DNA from: Selaginella moellendorffii | Taxonomy: Eukaryota; Streptophyta; Lycopodiopsida; Selaginellales; Selaginellaceae | DNA length: 64,000 bases | Direction: 5' to 3' | Assembly (NCBI RefSeq): GCF_000143415.4 | Contig: NW_003314318.1 | Coordinates: 1,167,394 to 1,231,393 of the forward strand | Shown: positions 10,928-23,368 of the stretch, one piece after another | How the letters are laid out: each line of letters begins with the position of its first letter | Numbering within the stretch: the first letter of the stretch is position 1 | Translations under genes and position numbers: made by a program | The notes under the pieces: model-generated | Database searches by the model: none | Told to the model about the DNA's origin: nothing | Seen by the model: the letters and a program-made list of their open reading frames with translations, nothing else

Positions 10928-11874
10928 GATAAATAGAGATAAAATAGCCACTAAAGGTTCTTTAATTAAGTAATTACCCCTTTTCCAATTGACTTTAAGG
11001 GCTACCACCAATTTTTATAGGATATATATCTTTTTTTATTGGTGTTCTACCATCTGTAACTGATATAGAGTGTAATTATGACATCAATTGAAGAGTTATA
11101 AATGATGCAATTTAGTTATTAGACAATGTTAAAAGATTGAGTTTATATGAAAATGTGAAGTAGATTCCTCTTAATAAAGAATTTGATTACTATAAGGATA
11201 ACTTTAAAGATGAGTTGGAGATTTGATAAGATAGATATTAATCATTTAATTTGCCATTTGATCCTTTTTATGGCCTTTTAATCTTTCTTAACTTTTTTCT
11301 TATTTCTTAGCCTAAGCCATCTTCTCATTTGCAATATTTTCTGTTTTTGATATATAAATATGATTTTTATTTTTAATTTGATGTTGAGTTAAGTGTTTTT
11401 TGTCCTCCTCATATTAATCTAAATGCTAAGTATATGTGTGAAGTTAAGAATCTTACTTTTATTTTATTAGTAGAATCTTTAACACCCAAAGTTCAATGTA
11501 GTCTCATATTTGGAAAATTCAGGTTCAACTTGTTTAAATTATCACATTACTTTTCAATTGTCATAATTAACTCACAAAAATTGTCCGTTCATACATTTCC
11601 TATTACCAAAATACACAAATAAATTTATAAACCATGTCCTAGTTTGCTAATTTACTAAGAAAAGAAACATTTTTATCCTCATTAATGTGAGATTTGAGAT
11701 TTATCATATTTTAAATAGCCACTAATCAATGGGAATTGAACTTATGTCATTTGCTCCAATACCACATGTAGCACACTCTATTTCTCTCCTCTTAAGCCAA
11801 TTGGAAAAAAGGGTAATTGCTTGATAAAAGAGTTCTTAGTGGTTATTTTATCTCTATTTATCACGTAAGGTTTA
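10928..11874. repeat. Inverted-repeat-bounded AT-rich segment
   Basis: About 75 bp at 10928-11005 (containing GATAAATAGAGATAAAATAG) is present in reverse complement at about 11790-11874. The roughly 790 bp between show no coding frame. The layout suggests a foldback or MITE-like non-autonomous element, but no target duplication was identified. A further inverted match links 2700-2765 with 11697-11765. Confidence 0.45.
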
Positions 11875-11879
11875 AAAGA

Positions 11880-12540
11880 TCCACAGTGATAGTATATTTG
11901 AATCTCATCCCATGATCATATGTGCTATAATAACAATACATTAAAGATAAGAAACATTAATATAATCACATCCCACAGCACCAAAAACTCAATCCAACGA
12001 AGCAACACCAATATCCTCAAGTAATGATAGTATGGTATGGTGAAAAAAAAAGAATGTGAAGATTGAGAAGGAAGAATAAATTTTATAACTATAATCTTAG
12101 ATTTGGCAAAAAGTTAACATAAATCTAAATCTAAAAGAGAATAAAAGAACAAAAATAAAAACATAATTACAAACAGTCCATAACATTGAGTAAATCACTA
12201 TCAAAAACTTTCCTCTCCAACAAAAAAACTTTGCACTCTTAAATACAGATTGCAATTCCACTAATATAAGCATTCAAAATATCAAAATAAATATCTTAAT
12301 TGGGATTCCTTTGTTATATACAAGAATGTGTGAGTACATGGAATGTAGAAATAGAATATAAAAATATCCATATCAATTAGCCCAAAAACCATAACTTATA
12401 TACAAAAGCAAGTGGTTCAGATTGAAACCAATTCAATAGCTATTAAAATCCTTCTATACTAATATTAATATATGGTATTGTAGCTATACATTTGGAACTC
12501 ACATCATCCCTTCCTTTCGGAATGATGGAAGATAGTTAGG
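11880..12540. other. AT-rich stretch without genes
   Basis: Only short A- and T-rich frames are present. No repeat boundary or gene was recognised before the Gypsy integrase remnant begins. Confidence 0.4.
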
Positions 12541-15500
12541 GTTATGTAATGGATGGGTTGGGATCTAGAGGAATATCAAGAGGAAGCATTGGTAGATCTA
12601 TAGGTGATGCTAGTTGTTCATAATCTCTTTGTATGAAGCATTTCAGCCGTTGCATATGAACAATTTTTGAAAGATTGACTTGTTGGACATTATGTTGAAC
12701 CTCATAAACTTGCAATCTAATTTGCCGCAACACTTGATATGATCCCTTCCATTGAGCAAGGAGCCTCTTAGACAAACCACATACCATAAGATTGGGAAAA
12801 TGAACTAACACAAAGTCATCCACTTTGTACTTTGCAAGTAGACAATGATGGGAGTTGTAGTGTCATTGTTGTCCCACTTGTATGCGGCCCAGGTGTTCGG
12901 AAAACTTTGCTCAGACAAGTGGAAAAATGCTTTTCAAATATTAATCCCAAAACCTAGCATCGACAGCTCGTGGCAATCATGAAGGGAAACTCAACTTCGT
13001 TAGTAGTATTGGATCATGACCATATAAGAGTTTATATGGTGAAGCACCAATAGAACTTTGCATCTTTGTGACATATGCATATCAAAGAGATGGCAAATAA
13101 CTATCCCAATCTAAATATTGAAAGTTCACATACTTTGCAATCATCCCTTTGAAGGTCCAAATGAGCCATTCCACTAAACCATATGACTGTAGATAATAAA
13201 CATTTGTAAAAGTGTGGTGTATCCTCAACTAAGATATCAAAATGTGAAAATCCTTAGCTATAAATGTAGGATTATTATCTGAAAGAATTCACTCCGGACA
13301 AGAATGCTAGAACACTACTCGATTAAGGAGGAAGTATCTAACAACAGTTGCAAACACACTAGTAAGAGCACTGACTTTCACCTAGTGAGTCATAGTCAAA
13401 AGCAATAATGACATACTCATTGCTAGTAATTGACTGTGGAAAAGGCCCCATCAAATCAAATGCCACTAACTAAAATGGACAAGAAGTTGCAATTGACTCC
13501 AACTATCCTTTCGTAGCACAAGAGGGAGTATTATGAGCTTAGCACTAAATGCAGCTACACATATGCCAGATAATATTATATTGCATCTCTGGCCAATAAA
13601 AAGACCTATGCAACTTCTCGATCACATGATAATATCCCACATGCTCATCTAGAATAGGAGAATCATGGTAAGCATGAAAAAAGCGTGGAATAAAGATAAA
13701 AGGCATCACCAGCTGTAAATGATTATTAGGATCTATCCCCTATAAATGCTGAAATAGCAAGTTATTAGCAAGTGATGTAAGATTCTCAAACCTATTGCAA
13801 AGCTTTCGAATCCATGGCTCATCTTTTAAGCCTCACAAATCTTATCAAGAAAAGGTAAATTTTACTCTACACCTTATGGACATTAAATATCAAGTACAAC
13901 AATTGCCGATGGCACAGAATCCTTATCCAAAAAATCCATAAATATTGGAATAATAGACTTATCAAAAACATGAGAAAAGAACAAAGAAGGAAAAGGAGTT
14001 CAAGAAAGGGCATCATCATTAGCTATAAAATTCCTTAGACAATGAACAACATCAAAATTATATATATAAAGCTTCAAAGCTCATCAAGCCGTACGATTAA
14101 CCAAGTTCTTCTGCTTAAATAATAAAGTAACTATAGTATAATCACCTTTTAGTAATGTTTGAGAACCATGTAAATATACATAAAGTTTCTCGAAACCCCC
14201 CAACAACTTTCTAGTGGATAATGGACAAGGTTCTTTGTGATATGCCAAAAGTCACTGCTAACTTCATCGATGATGTCTTGATCCACTTAGAAGGGACGTA
14301 GGAGGAACACATATGTAATGTTCATAAAGTGTTAGATTGGCTACGGGAAGTTGGTTTAAAGTTGAAGTGATTAAAGTGGTTGAAGTGTGTGTTTGGTTCC
14401 AAGGACACAACTTCTCTTGAATATTATATTTTTCGTAATAGTTTGTAAGTTGGTTTTAACAAACTTGTGGCTGTTTCAAAGTCCTTTATGCCGACGTGTG
14501 CGAATGATATGCAATACTTCCTAGGCAAGGTGCAATATCTCAATTGTTTTGTTGATCATCTTTCTAGTCATACTACACTATTGTGAGTATTGTTAAAGTC
14601 ATCAATATCATCTTTCATCTGGTATGTGGACTGTAAACGGGCTCTCAAAAAGTTATTGATAACTCCTTTAGTTTTGGCATATCCTAACTATACTTGACTT
14701 TTCATTTTGCATATGGATGTTTCTAATATCAATTTTGAAGGTGTGTCAATGCAAGAGAGCTTGAGTATGCCTAATCAGTGCCATCCCATTGCATATATCA
14801 GCTAGACATTACAATCATCAGAGTTGAACTACTCCACAATAGAGAAGGAGTGTTTATGTTTAGTAACAATTTAGCACTGTTCAAATCAAATAGCATCTCT
14901 AAACATTCGTACAAACCAAATGATATACAAAAAGCAATCAAAGGAATATCTTCCTCAGCCATCAACACTTGCCAGTACCTAAAAGCAAAATCTAGCTTGG
15001 TAAATCAATGACTTCTCCCTAGATGATCTAAAAGATGACTAGTGTGAAGAAGAAGGTACATATCCAAAATCATCACTTTGTTTAACGGATGATAGTCGAT
15101 GCAAAAACAAATACTCTCATTATGCTTCATCACAAAATGAGGTTCACACGTCTAAAGATTCTGTGACTTTTGAATAACACCTTTTTCCAACATCTCCTTA
15201 ACGTTGATATGTAAAATTATGATCTTTTTTGGTGACCGACAACAAACGAAAACTTTGATTGGACAAGCATCCCCAATTGGAATAGGATGACGTGTTACAA
15301 TTTTGGCCCTAGATAACAGATCAAATTCAAAAAGATCAATATACTCCTTCATGAACTGGTCAATTGCTACAACACAAAGATTGTCAGTGGGATCCAAAAA
15401 AGGAACAAAAGAACAAAATGAAAATATAAGAAAAAGTAATGGAGAGATAAAAGTGATGGAAACAAAAGTAGAAATAAGATGAAAAGATATAAAAGTGAGA

Positions 15501-15700
15501 GGAATAAAAGAAATATAAAAAAGTATAAAACAAAAGTGAGAAGCCTCAAAATCACATTTGGCATTATTGTGCCACAACAAATCTATACCAAGAATGAGGT
15601 CAAAAACTTGATTTGGCACCACCCGCAATGATTGCAACTCAAGTTTGAGATCTCCCACACACATAACTAGATCCACCTCATCCTATGTACATACGTGTGT
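12540..15700 (-). mobile_element. Decayed Ty3/Gypsy element with internal inversion
   Basis: Minus-strand pieces read, in element order, a protease end (FDLILGIDLLWH, about 15.6 kb), reverse transcriptase start (HFVMKHNESICFCIDYHPLN, about 15.1 kb), a YWQVLMAEED stretch (about 14.95 kb), the RNase H end (LHGSQTLLK, about 14.1 kb), an integrase finger and core (about 13.6-13.0 kb) and an integrase C-terminus (12542-12823, VNLSKIVHMQRLK). Many stops and frameshifts show it is long dead. The middle of the polymerase lies on the opposite strand and is listed separately. LTRs were not recognised. Confidence 0.8.
14222..14870 (+). mobile_element. Inverted RT-RNase H segment inside the decayed Gypsy element
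   Basis: The plus strand reads MDKVLCDMPKVTANFIDDVL, then HICNVHKVLDWLREVGLKLK, and finally HPIAYIS and SSELNYSTIEKEC. These are consecutive palm-to-RNase H motifs of a Gypsy polymerase, broken by stops. The flanking minus-strand sequence has exactly the parts before and after this block, so the block looks inverted in place. Confidence 0.75.
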
Positions 15701-16990
15701 AGCCGTTGCCATAAAGAATGAAAACTAGCTCTGATGTATAACGCAAATGTAGACGATAACATGTAGTAATAGGCTAAGCAATAGAAGATAAACTCAAGTC
15801 TGTATCAACCAATACAAAGAGAATAATAGAAGAACTTTTGTGATAACAACAAGCTTAGAAAGTAAATACCAGATCGAATGAACCCCTTAATGATACTTTT
15901 GAAAGAAAAATGGAAAGGTTACTAACTTATTCACGCAAGGACCCTCTGTTACTCATGCAACTCCTCATTTCCCATTTCTCAGTGTTCAGACTTTCCACTG
16001 TAGCAGCACTAATAAGAAATTGTTGATGCCAAAGTCTCCACCTAGGAAATGGAGGTTGCCAATCTGGAAAATGCCGATAACGTTAATAAATGTGATTAAC
16101 TTCATCATACACCTAGCAAGGGACATCATAGCCACGACCACATCCTCGCTCTTGTCCTTGAATTCAAGCAGCAGCAGCATGAACCTCCATAAGAACATGA
16201 CTATCTTCTATAGGAAGTAAAGTTGAAGGATGTGTAACAAAAAGTGGAAGAGGCAACATTTTATAATATTGTGCCAAGTGAAAAGCATTGTAAAGAATGG
16301 TTAAAGTAAGTGTATGCATAAGTCTTACAAAATCTTAACAAAATGTTAGCTACAACATTCCCAATTTGATCCACTTTAATATATTTGGTTCTGCACAAAG
16401 TAAAAGGCTTTGAAAACAAATACTAAATTACATCACTGACTCAAATTGACCTTGATGAAGACAATGTAATTGTTAGAAGGCATAATCACAATTATCAACA
16501 TGTCTAAATGTGCATTTAAAGATATCTGAAAGAATGCTCCAATCCTTATGAGTGGTTGTGCTCAAACCATTGTACCATTGTAATGCCATCCTTTATAGAC
16601 ACTTGGAAACTCACGCAAACGCTAAACATCTTTCCAAGAATAATATGTGGCAATCACCATAAAGTGATCAAACCAATAGTACCCAGGATTCTTATAGAAG
16701 ATCTTTGGCAATACGTGAAGATTGGCAACAAGAGCAAGAAAAGTTGTACCATATGCCATGAATATCATTATCAACTAAGACTGATTATTCAATTGCAACC
16801 ACATAACATTGAGTAATTACACCAATTATTGCATTAGAGTCAAAAAGGGGAGGAGGGTGCTACTCTACCATGAAATGAATAAAAAGGAAAAAAGCAAAAG
16901 AAAAGAAATTGAAAAAATTATAAAGAAAAGGAGATTTAGACAATGCAAAAGTTGAATTTAAAGTAGAATCCCAAATCCAAGCACTCCTTT
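15700..16990. other. AT-rich stretch, possibly Gypsy gag remnant
   Basis: No intact gene. Around 16.1 kb the minus strand shows a short RGRGYD stretch that may be a gag-type remnant upstream of the protease piece, but it is too decayed to be sure. The rest is AT-rich without recognised features. Confidence 0.3.
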
Positions 16991-16995
16991 GAGAC

Positions 16996-17331
16996 AATCA
17001 AAATTGCCCCTCACCTCCACCACGTATAAAGGAATCTAGGAGCAGAAGTGCCAACCATCCTGGAAGAGCCGCATAAATTGACAGTCATGCAGATAGACTT
17101 CGGTCAGAGGCATGGGATTCCCAAGCTCATCTACAATCTCTCCCTGAAAGTTCTTTGACCTTTGGGAAACTCGATCTTGTAGTATCGGTCTTGGACCTCT
17201 TCCTGCTCCAGAGAAAAAGCTGGAGATTTGTAAGTGCTCCTTTGAATTCTGGAGCAGTCCTTCGATTCTGCTGGAAATGAAGGCCATAGGAAAACGATGG
17301 CCACGACCAGAACCAAAAACTTCCCGTCCAT
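16996..17331 (-). pseudogene. Truncated SURNod19-domain gene copy
   Basis: It begins like the intact gene at 18005-19479, with a signal peptide followed by SKDCSRIQR and KSPAFSLEQ. It has a frameshift after EFPKG, then resumes in DELGNPMPLTEVYLHD. There the sequence jumps into the end of intron 2 and the start of exon 3 (DGWHFCS), followed at once by TAG. The deletion therefore removed most of exon 1 and all of exon 2. Upstream flanking sequence (17332-17760) is also a copy of 19480-20010, so this is part of a tandem segmental duplication. Confidence 0.8.
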
Positions 17332-17760
17332 TTTTTAGCTGCTATCCACCCCCGCCGTGCTCAACTCACCACATGGGTCGTAGGACTTCACCTGTATGCC
17401 GTCACCTATGCTTAGTGGTTTGGACATCACTTTTAGTCTTACAAGTGCTTGGACGATTCAGCGACAATTTCCGTACCATGAGTCGCTGTCTTCAATGTGC
17501 TTCCTATGAGCAATAGACCACACGGCTTCCATAGACCAGCTCTTGGCCCACATGCGGTTTGTGGGGATATATCCGAGATCTCGCGTCCCAGAAGATCGAT
17601 CTTGTCGAAGACAATCGAGACCTTCCAGATTGTATTAGCGGAATCGCCTCTAGATTAAGAAAAATCGAACACAGTTCTTGTTCCAACCTCGCTTGAAAGA
17701 AAAAAACCAGAAAAAATGTAGAACTGTTGTTATAGATCAGATGAAACTGGACTCCGCGGG
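17332..17760 (-). pseudogene. Duplicated flank carrying fragments of the 122-aa gene
   Basis: The sequence matches 19480-20010 in patches, for example CTTAGTGGTTTGGACA and GTTGTTATAGATCAG. It contains no intact frame. It marks the far side of the tandem duplication that also produced the truncated SURNod19 copy. Confidence 0.6.
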
Positions 17761-18004
17761 GGACTGCAGTGGAGTTTTATTGCACCTCTCTCAAAACTTC
17801 TCCGGTTCTTCTTCCTTCTAAAAAAACTCTAAAAAAACACTAAAAAAGTTGATCTGCACAACCACGAAGTTTATAGTTCTCATGAAATTTTTGATCTTTC
17901 ATATTCGAACACATACTCGCAAACTGTGCAGAAGTTTGATCATCCTTTTTTCCCCAAATGTATAGACAGATATGAGCCACAAATAATCTTATCATGGCAA
18001 TGCA

Positions 18005-19479
18005 CTATATCCTCCACGAGACACTCGTTTCTTCTTCCAGGCGCCAACTCCCACCACAGCAACGATCCGCCATCACATTAACTCCATGTCCTGGAGTTTC
18101 GAATCGCTCAATCTAAGAACTTGAAAGAACTTGAGGTAAACACCACACATACCTTGAATTCTCCCAGAGACACGGTGTCATCGTCGCCCACGACGAGGTA
18201 GAAGTACCCCATGACACCCGTGTGCTCCTGGGCGGAGCTATAAGACGAAGACAAGCGGAGCTTCTCGCCGCTCGCGATCGTCACAGTCCCTGGCTCAGGA
18301 GTGCACGTAGACATCCCAACAACGTAGCCAGCTTCGTTGCCAGGAGCTGATCCATTCCCGTATATAGGAATCGAGGAGCACAAGTGCCGTCCATCCTGGA
18401 AAAGCCAGTGAAATCGTTAGAAAGACGAGAGTTTTGTCTACTGTACCTCTCCGTGCATGGTTATGCCCATGGCTCCACCGTGCTGATGCGCTACTCCGTA
18501 GATAAAGCTGCCTCCTTTGGGAATCACCAGGTGATTCTCCAGCTGATGAATGCAATCGGGATTCGAGGACGGGTCACAAGCAGGAACGTCATACTCGATC
18601 TGCAGGACGATAGTAAGAAGCCAAAAAGAAAAATCAGGAAAAACGAACGTTGCAGCCAACATCACGGTCGACTGGATCACGCTTCCTGCTGTCTGTGATG
18701 TCGAATATGTAAACACGAACAGGCAGGACACACTCGTCCCACTCCACCCATTCAATGGTGTACTGCATGTAGAGAGTCCTCTTTGATGCTTGAAATCCCG
18801 GCCTCACTGCGCATTTAGTCCCGTCGTAGCAGCAGCTGAAACCGCCTTTGTAGCCTTCCTTCAAAGGCTGTCCCGAGATTTTTGTTGTTACGTTGTATAA
18901 GCTGCAGCGGCACTCGAGGCATCCTTGGGGATCATACGTTCCTCTGGTGTCAATGGCATGGACGTTGAGCACCCAGAGCTCCTCGTAGCCTTCCGGAGGA
19001 TTGCCAACGCCGATAGCATAGGAGCCTGGAATATAATAGCTCGTCTGCCTCGTCTCGGAACCAAGACCCCAGAACTGCGACAGGATGTCCTCCTGACAAA
19101 TTCCAGCGTTTCCAGCGGTCTTAGCTGATGACGAGCCTAGATGATCCCGTCCATGATGGAAGCCGCCTCTTACCAGCTCTTTTCTCTCGGAACTCTTCAT
19201 GTAGTGGCCATATACCGCCCAGTGATGCAGATAGACTTCGCTCAGAGGCACGGAATTCCCAAGCTCGTCTACAACCTCTCCCTGGAAGTTCTTGACGCCG
19301 ATATGACCTTTGGGAAACTCGAGCTCGTAGTATCGGTCTTGGACATCTCCCGGCTCCAGAGAAAAAGCTGGAGATTTGTAAGTCTTCCTTTGAATTCTGG
19401 AGCAGTCCTTCGATTCTGCTGGAGATGAAGACCATAGCAAAACGATGGCCACGACTAGAACGAAAGGCTTCCCGTCCAT
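18005..19479 (-). CDS. SURNod19-domain secreted protein (stress up-regulated Nod 19 type)
   Basis: Four exons (19479-18649, 18599-18447, 18395-18153, 18112-18005) join in frame to 444 aa. A signal peptide (LVVAIVLLWSSSPAES) is followed by the family core: RYYELEFPKGHIGVKNFQGE, PLSEVYLHHW, a Cys-rich middle (CLECRCSLYN), and IEYDVPACDP with HQHGGAMGITMHGE in exons 2-3. The family (PF07712-like) is plant-specific and stress- or nodulation-associated; its biochemical role is not established, though conserved His residues suggest metal or ligand binding. The product is probably secreted or in the cell wall. The first donor is GTTCGT, a weak site. A truncated tandem copy lies 0.7 kb downstream. 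Confidence 0.88.
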
Positions 19480-19519
19480 TTTTAGCCGCTATTCACCCCC
19501 CGCCGTGCTCACTAGAAAA

Positions 19520-20042
19520 TCACCGCGGACAAAAACCACTTGTGTGGTAGGACCTTCGTTGCATGCCGCCACCTATGCTTAGTGGTTTGGACACCGCTTT
19601 CAGTCTGACAAGAGCAAATCCCTGTGCAATGGTCACAGTATCCATCTTCTTGGACGATTCTGCGTCGACGATTTCAGCACCAGCCTCACTGATCTCTGCA
19701 ATGAGCACAAGTAAGAAAATGTCCACGGCTCAGCGTACCTTTGCCACCTGTCAAGAAAATTATCGCTCCATTGTCGAAGTCGATCGCTTGGATTGTATTC
19801 GAGAGGAATCGCCTCCCCTGTCAATCACTAGATTAAGAAAAACTCAACACAGTAGAGAAAACCTCCACAGCCGGTCTCCTTCTGGAATTCCTTGTTCCAA
19901 CCTCGACAAAAGATAATACTGCTCCTCGGCAACCTCTTCAATCAGTGGAGCTGGAAAAGAAAAAAACAACGTGTAACTGTTGTTATAGATCAGCGTCACT
20001 ATGAAACTTACGTCCGAAAAGACACCTCGAAAGCCGAGACAT
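19520..20042 (-). CDS. Unrecognised 122-aa protein, four short exons
   Basis: Exons 20042-20012, 19950-19863, 19812-19739 and 19695-19520 have GT-AG borders and sum to 123 codons in one frame. Visible stretches are FGPPLIEEVAEEQYYLLSRL, IQAIDFDNGAIIFLTGGK and DTVTIAQGFALVRLKAVS. No signal peptide, membrane segment or known domain was recognised. Its 3' end faces the start of the SURNod19 gene by 40 bp on the same strand. Fragments of it recur in the duplicated flank at 17.4-17.7 kb. The short introns match the neighbours, but the model rests on splice logic alone. Confidence 0.4.
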
Positions 20043-20254
20043 CCTGTCCTGGGATCTTTATGCCAACGCCAGCCTTGGACATTGAAGAATTCCCAGCAGC
20101 ATCACGTCCAGCCCCACACCCTACAGAGCCCTCGTTGTCACGTTCACACTCCAGAGCACTTCCAAACCACGTAGATCTGCGACTGCGAGACTGCGAGCTC
20201 TTTTGACATGCACGCAGTTTGTGCCTGAAACAAGTGAAAGTCCGTCATACGAAC

Positions 20255-20575
20255 GCCAGGAGTCCAAACACCACTACCAGCTTTGAAGGCGACTTCTCGC
20301 TCCCGGGGCCTGTTCCCGATCTGTCCAGCTTCTCCAGCCTCGCCGGAGAATCCTGCTCAATTTTGTTCATGTTGTTCGTCGTCAGGCCCTGAAGGAACTT
20401 GATAACATCCTCTCGGGCTGCAGCTTACACGCAAAAGGACCTTTTTCGGGGACCGTAGAACATAACTAGGAAACGACGGCGACGAGTGAAAGCAAAAGCT
20501 TCTCACATTTTTAGCATAGCCACGGCCCCTGTATCCTCCACCACCCAGCAAGCGCCAGATTGTAGCAGCCACCAT
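20255..20575 (-). CDS. Candidate small gene, structure unresolved
   Basis: From ATG 20575 the minus strand reads MVAATIWRLLGGGGYRGRGY and remains open to about 20357. A second open stretch downstream (EDVIKFLQGLTTNNMNKIEQ, then PSKLVVVFGLLAFV) looks like a charged segment followed by a membrane tail. A GTGAGAAGC donor lies between them, but I could not join the two in frame. It could be a small membrane protein gene with one intron, or coincidental frames. Confidence 0.25.
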
Positions 20576-20836
20576 CGTTGGAATTTTTCTTCTTGCTCAT
20601 GCCCTCAAGAACTCCACCAAGTGCGTGAAACTCGGGCTTCATGGGGCTGGCTTGATAATGGCTCTTCCTCGTTGCTAACTCCGGTCCTACACTCTATCCT
20701 TGAGTTTCTTCCATTCTATACTAACCAATAGTTCTCGATAACCAGACTCCTGCTCGTTCTAGCCTTCCTTTCTCGTTGCTTATACTATCCCCAAGAACTG
20801 TGCTATATCCAGGCTTGTGCTTAAGTCGAGGAGAGC

Positions 20837-21384
20837 TTACTTGAGAACTACAGTGGCATTCCTGAGACCCAAGTAGCCTTGAACGTAATCGTCGGGAAGA
20901 CATCTGATGCGCTTGAAGACATCGGCATTTGCATATCTGAGCTTTGTTCGTGGATCCGTGTAAGGTGCCTTTGAAGGAGAAAATAACGAAAGAGGGGAGA
21001 TCACTCAGTGGAGAAATAGCGAGACAGCACCTTACCTCAAATCCAGAGATGTCGCAGTATTTCTTGGAGGGGTACATGGAAGGAGGCGATTCGATGTTAA
21101 CATCTGCAAGCGAAAGAAAGAAACAGGATCACTGGCATGGAATCAGGGAACTCACAGTTGGGCTCATCAGCCGGAAGCAGATGGAAATTCTCGGCCTGGA
21201 TTATCTGCTTGAGGTGCTTCCAGTGCCTACCTCGCGTGTTGCCCTTGGGGTAGCGCTCCAGGAGCTGCGATCGCTTGAATGGGAGCAGCGCTGGCAACAC
21301 GCATTCCGCCGCATCGATCGCCTCCTCGCCGCCGCACGACGAAGACGCCTGCGCCGCGTCACTGAAGGAAGCCTTGCGCTTCAT
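20837..21384 (-). CDS. IES6: INO80 complex subunit IES6/INO80C (YL1 C-terminal domain)
   Basis: Three exons (21384-21156, 21103-21036, 20968-20837) give 142 aa. The N-terminus is low in complexity. Residues about 35-62 read [20 protein letters not shown], and the end is the YL1_C signature: [12 protein letters not shown], then [18 protein letters not shown], then LRNATVVLK. Length and layout match plant and animal IES6/INO80C, a DNA- and nucleosome-binding subunit of the INO80 chromatin remodeller in the nucleus. All introns are 53-67 nt with GT-AG ends. A broken exon 1 copy lies at the left edge of the window. Confidence 0.92.
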
Positions 21385-21742
21385 CTCGCAAACCCTAATA
21401 GCATCTATTCAAACAGAGGCGGGGATATCTCTTTCTTCCTAGTTTATAACTCTCTTTCCATCAGTTCTTTTGCTCGCTCCTAGCTTATGCTGATCTCAGC
21501 GTTCTAACGCGTCCAATGTTGCGTGATTTCTAGCGGGTCCACTCTTGAGTGATATGCTATGATAGATTTCTTTCGACGATGGAATGGATCAATTCGATCC
21601 TCACTTATCAGATCCTGTGAAGAGCTGATTGTAAACTTCATTGATGTCATGCTTGTCTATGACTGCCTCGGGTTGCGAGAGTGGCTGCTGGTACCATTCG
21701 TTATCTCTCCTTGTCACAAAATATGCTTCTGTGGATCAAAGA

Positions 21743-23368
21743 TCAAAGCAAAAGTGACGATCCACACCTCGAGAACTCAGCACACTTGCCTGAAACAAAC
21801 GTATCACTATGTTGCTCATCATCGTATATAAATTCTGGCGGCTCGGGGTCTCCCACGCCAACCAGAGTGCTACCACTGAAAAAACAAAGTGTGTTGTTCG
21901 TTGAAAGGCAAGAAAAATATGATTTTTTTTCCTTACCTTCCTGACATGAACAAGGACTTGTATTTGCCCCTGCTGGCTGCCATTATCCGCTGCTTGAGAG
22001 CCTTCAGAGATGGTAGCACTTGAAATGCTGGAGCTTCTACTCAAAGAGAAACAAAAGATGTGAGCGAGCTCAGCTAGCTTCCGAATTTTCCATACCAAGG
22101 TCGTTGATGCAAACGTCTTGCGAGACTCCATTCTCAATGATCTTTCTCAGTAGCTCCTCCGGATCCTCAGAGCTCGCGTCGGCAATTCGAAAGTGCTGGC
22201 AAAGCGAAAAAGTTTGTAAACACCATCTCAAGAGAGAAATCCTTGATCGCACCTTGTAGACTTCCGCAGTAGGACACGCTTCCTTGGGCTTGATGAGCAC
22301 GAGTGGAGTGTCCAAAGGCAACGGAGCTGGAATGTCTCGAACAATCTAAGGAAAACGCTAAAACTTTTCAGCAAAAATCTCATCAAACTTCTATGAAACT
22401 TTGTGATTTTACCTCTCCACGGCCAGTGCAAAAGGCTGCTCCATGCGAGAAAAAGAAAGGAATATCAGAGCCGATCTCCGCAGACCATTCTTGTAGATCC
22501 GCTTCGCTAGCAAGGTTTCCATTTATCTGGTTTGCGGCCCAGAGAGCAGTGGCGGCATTACCACTGCCACCTCCAAGGCCAGCACCGCTTGGAACTCTTT
22601 TGTCCAAGTGAACCTTAAGAAGAAAAACTAAATGCTTTGATCGAGGAAAGTTTATTGAGAGCTTACCCAGAAGTATGTGTCGCTCCCGGTCTTCTTTCTA
22701 TAAAGATTTAGAGCTTTGATCACCTTGCAAGAGAATCACACAAAACATTTAGTAAATCCTCGGAAGCAAATGAAGGGATAGTTTTACCAAGTTTGAGTCG
22801 TCGAGTGGGATTCCAAACACATTTGTTGTAAGCGAGTCTTTCTTTTTAGAAGGAGAAACTGAAAACTTTAAAGTATCTCCCAGGCTAATCACCTGAGTGA
22901 AGAGTTTCTTGAGAAACTAGAACAAGAGAAAAAAGACCAGAAGCTTACATGAAAGAGTGATGCTAAATCGTGGTAGCCATCAGGTCTCTTGCTCGTGATT
23001 CTCAAGAAAACATTGATCTGGTTATAAAATTCTTTAGCTCTATCCAGGAGGAAAACTTGGGGAAAACTATACATACCTTGGATGGCGAAAACAATGTAAG
23101 ATTTCGAGCAAAACCACCCGAGGTTTGCAGCTCCCTGGTGAGCTCTTCATACCTCCCGACCGGATCATAGACAATCTAAAACTCCCAAAACTCTACATCT
23201 CAGAGAACTCTATCTCTATCTCAAGAACTTTACCTCGAGGTTTTTGGAGCTCGACGACGCCATAGCTCTCAAGCAGCTTTTTCTCCTGCATTTAGGTCCT
23301 CGAAACGAAGCAAAACTGCCCATCAAATTGCTCGCTGGATCGGCGAAATGGAGCGATGGACTCGCCAT
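21743..23368 (-). CDS. ISPE: 4-diphosphocytidyl-2-C-methyl-D-erythritol kinase (IspE), plastid
   Basis: Ten exons (starting 23368-23234 and ending 21875-21743) sum exactly to 363 aa. The enzyme phosphorylates CDP-methylerythritol in the plastid MEP route to isoprenoids. Residues 1-44 look like a transit peptide. Then come SPSKINVFLRITSKRPDGYHD (first 20: SPSKINVFLRITSKRPDGYH), the GHMP kinase ATP loop PSGAGLGGGSGNAATAL in exon 6, WSAEIGSDIPFF, and the C-terminal FMSGSGSTLVG glycine motif split across exons 9 and 10. Length and motifs are complete, so the gene looks functional. The second in-frame Met (about residue 36) is a possible alternative start that would drop the transit peptide. Confidence 0.95.
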
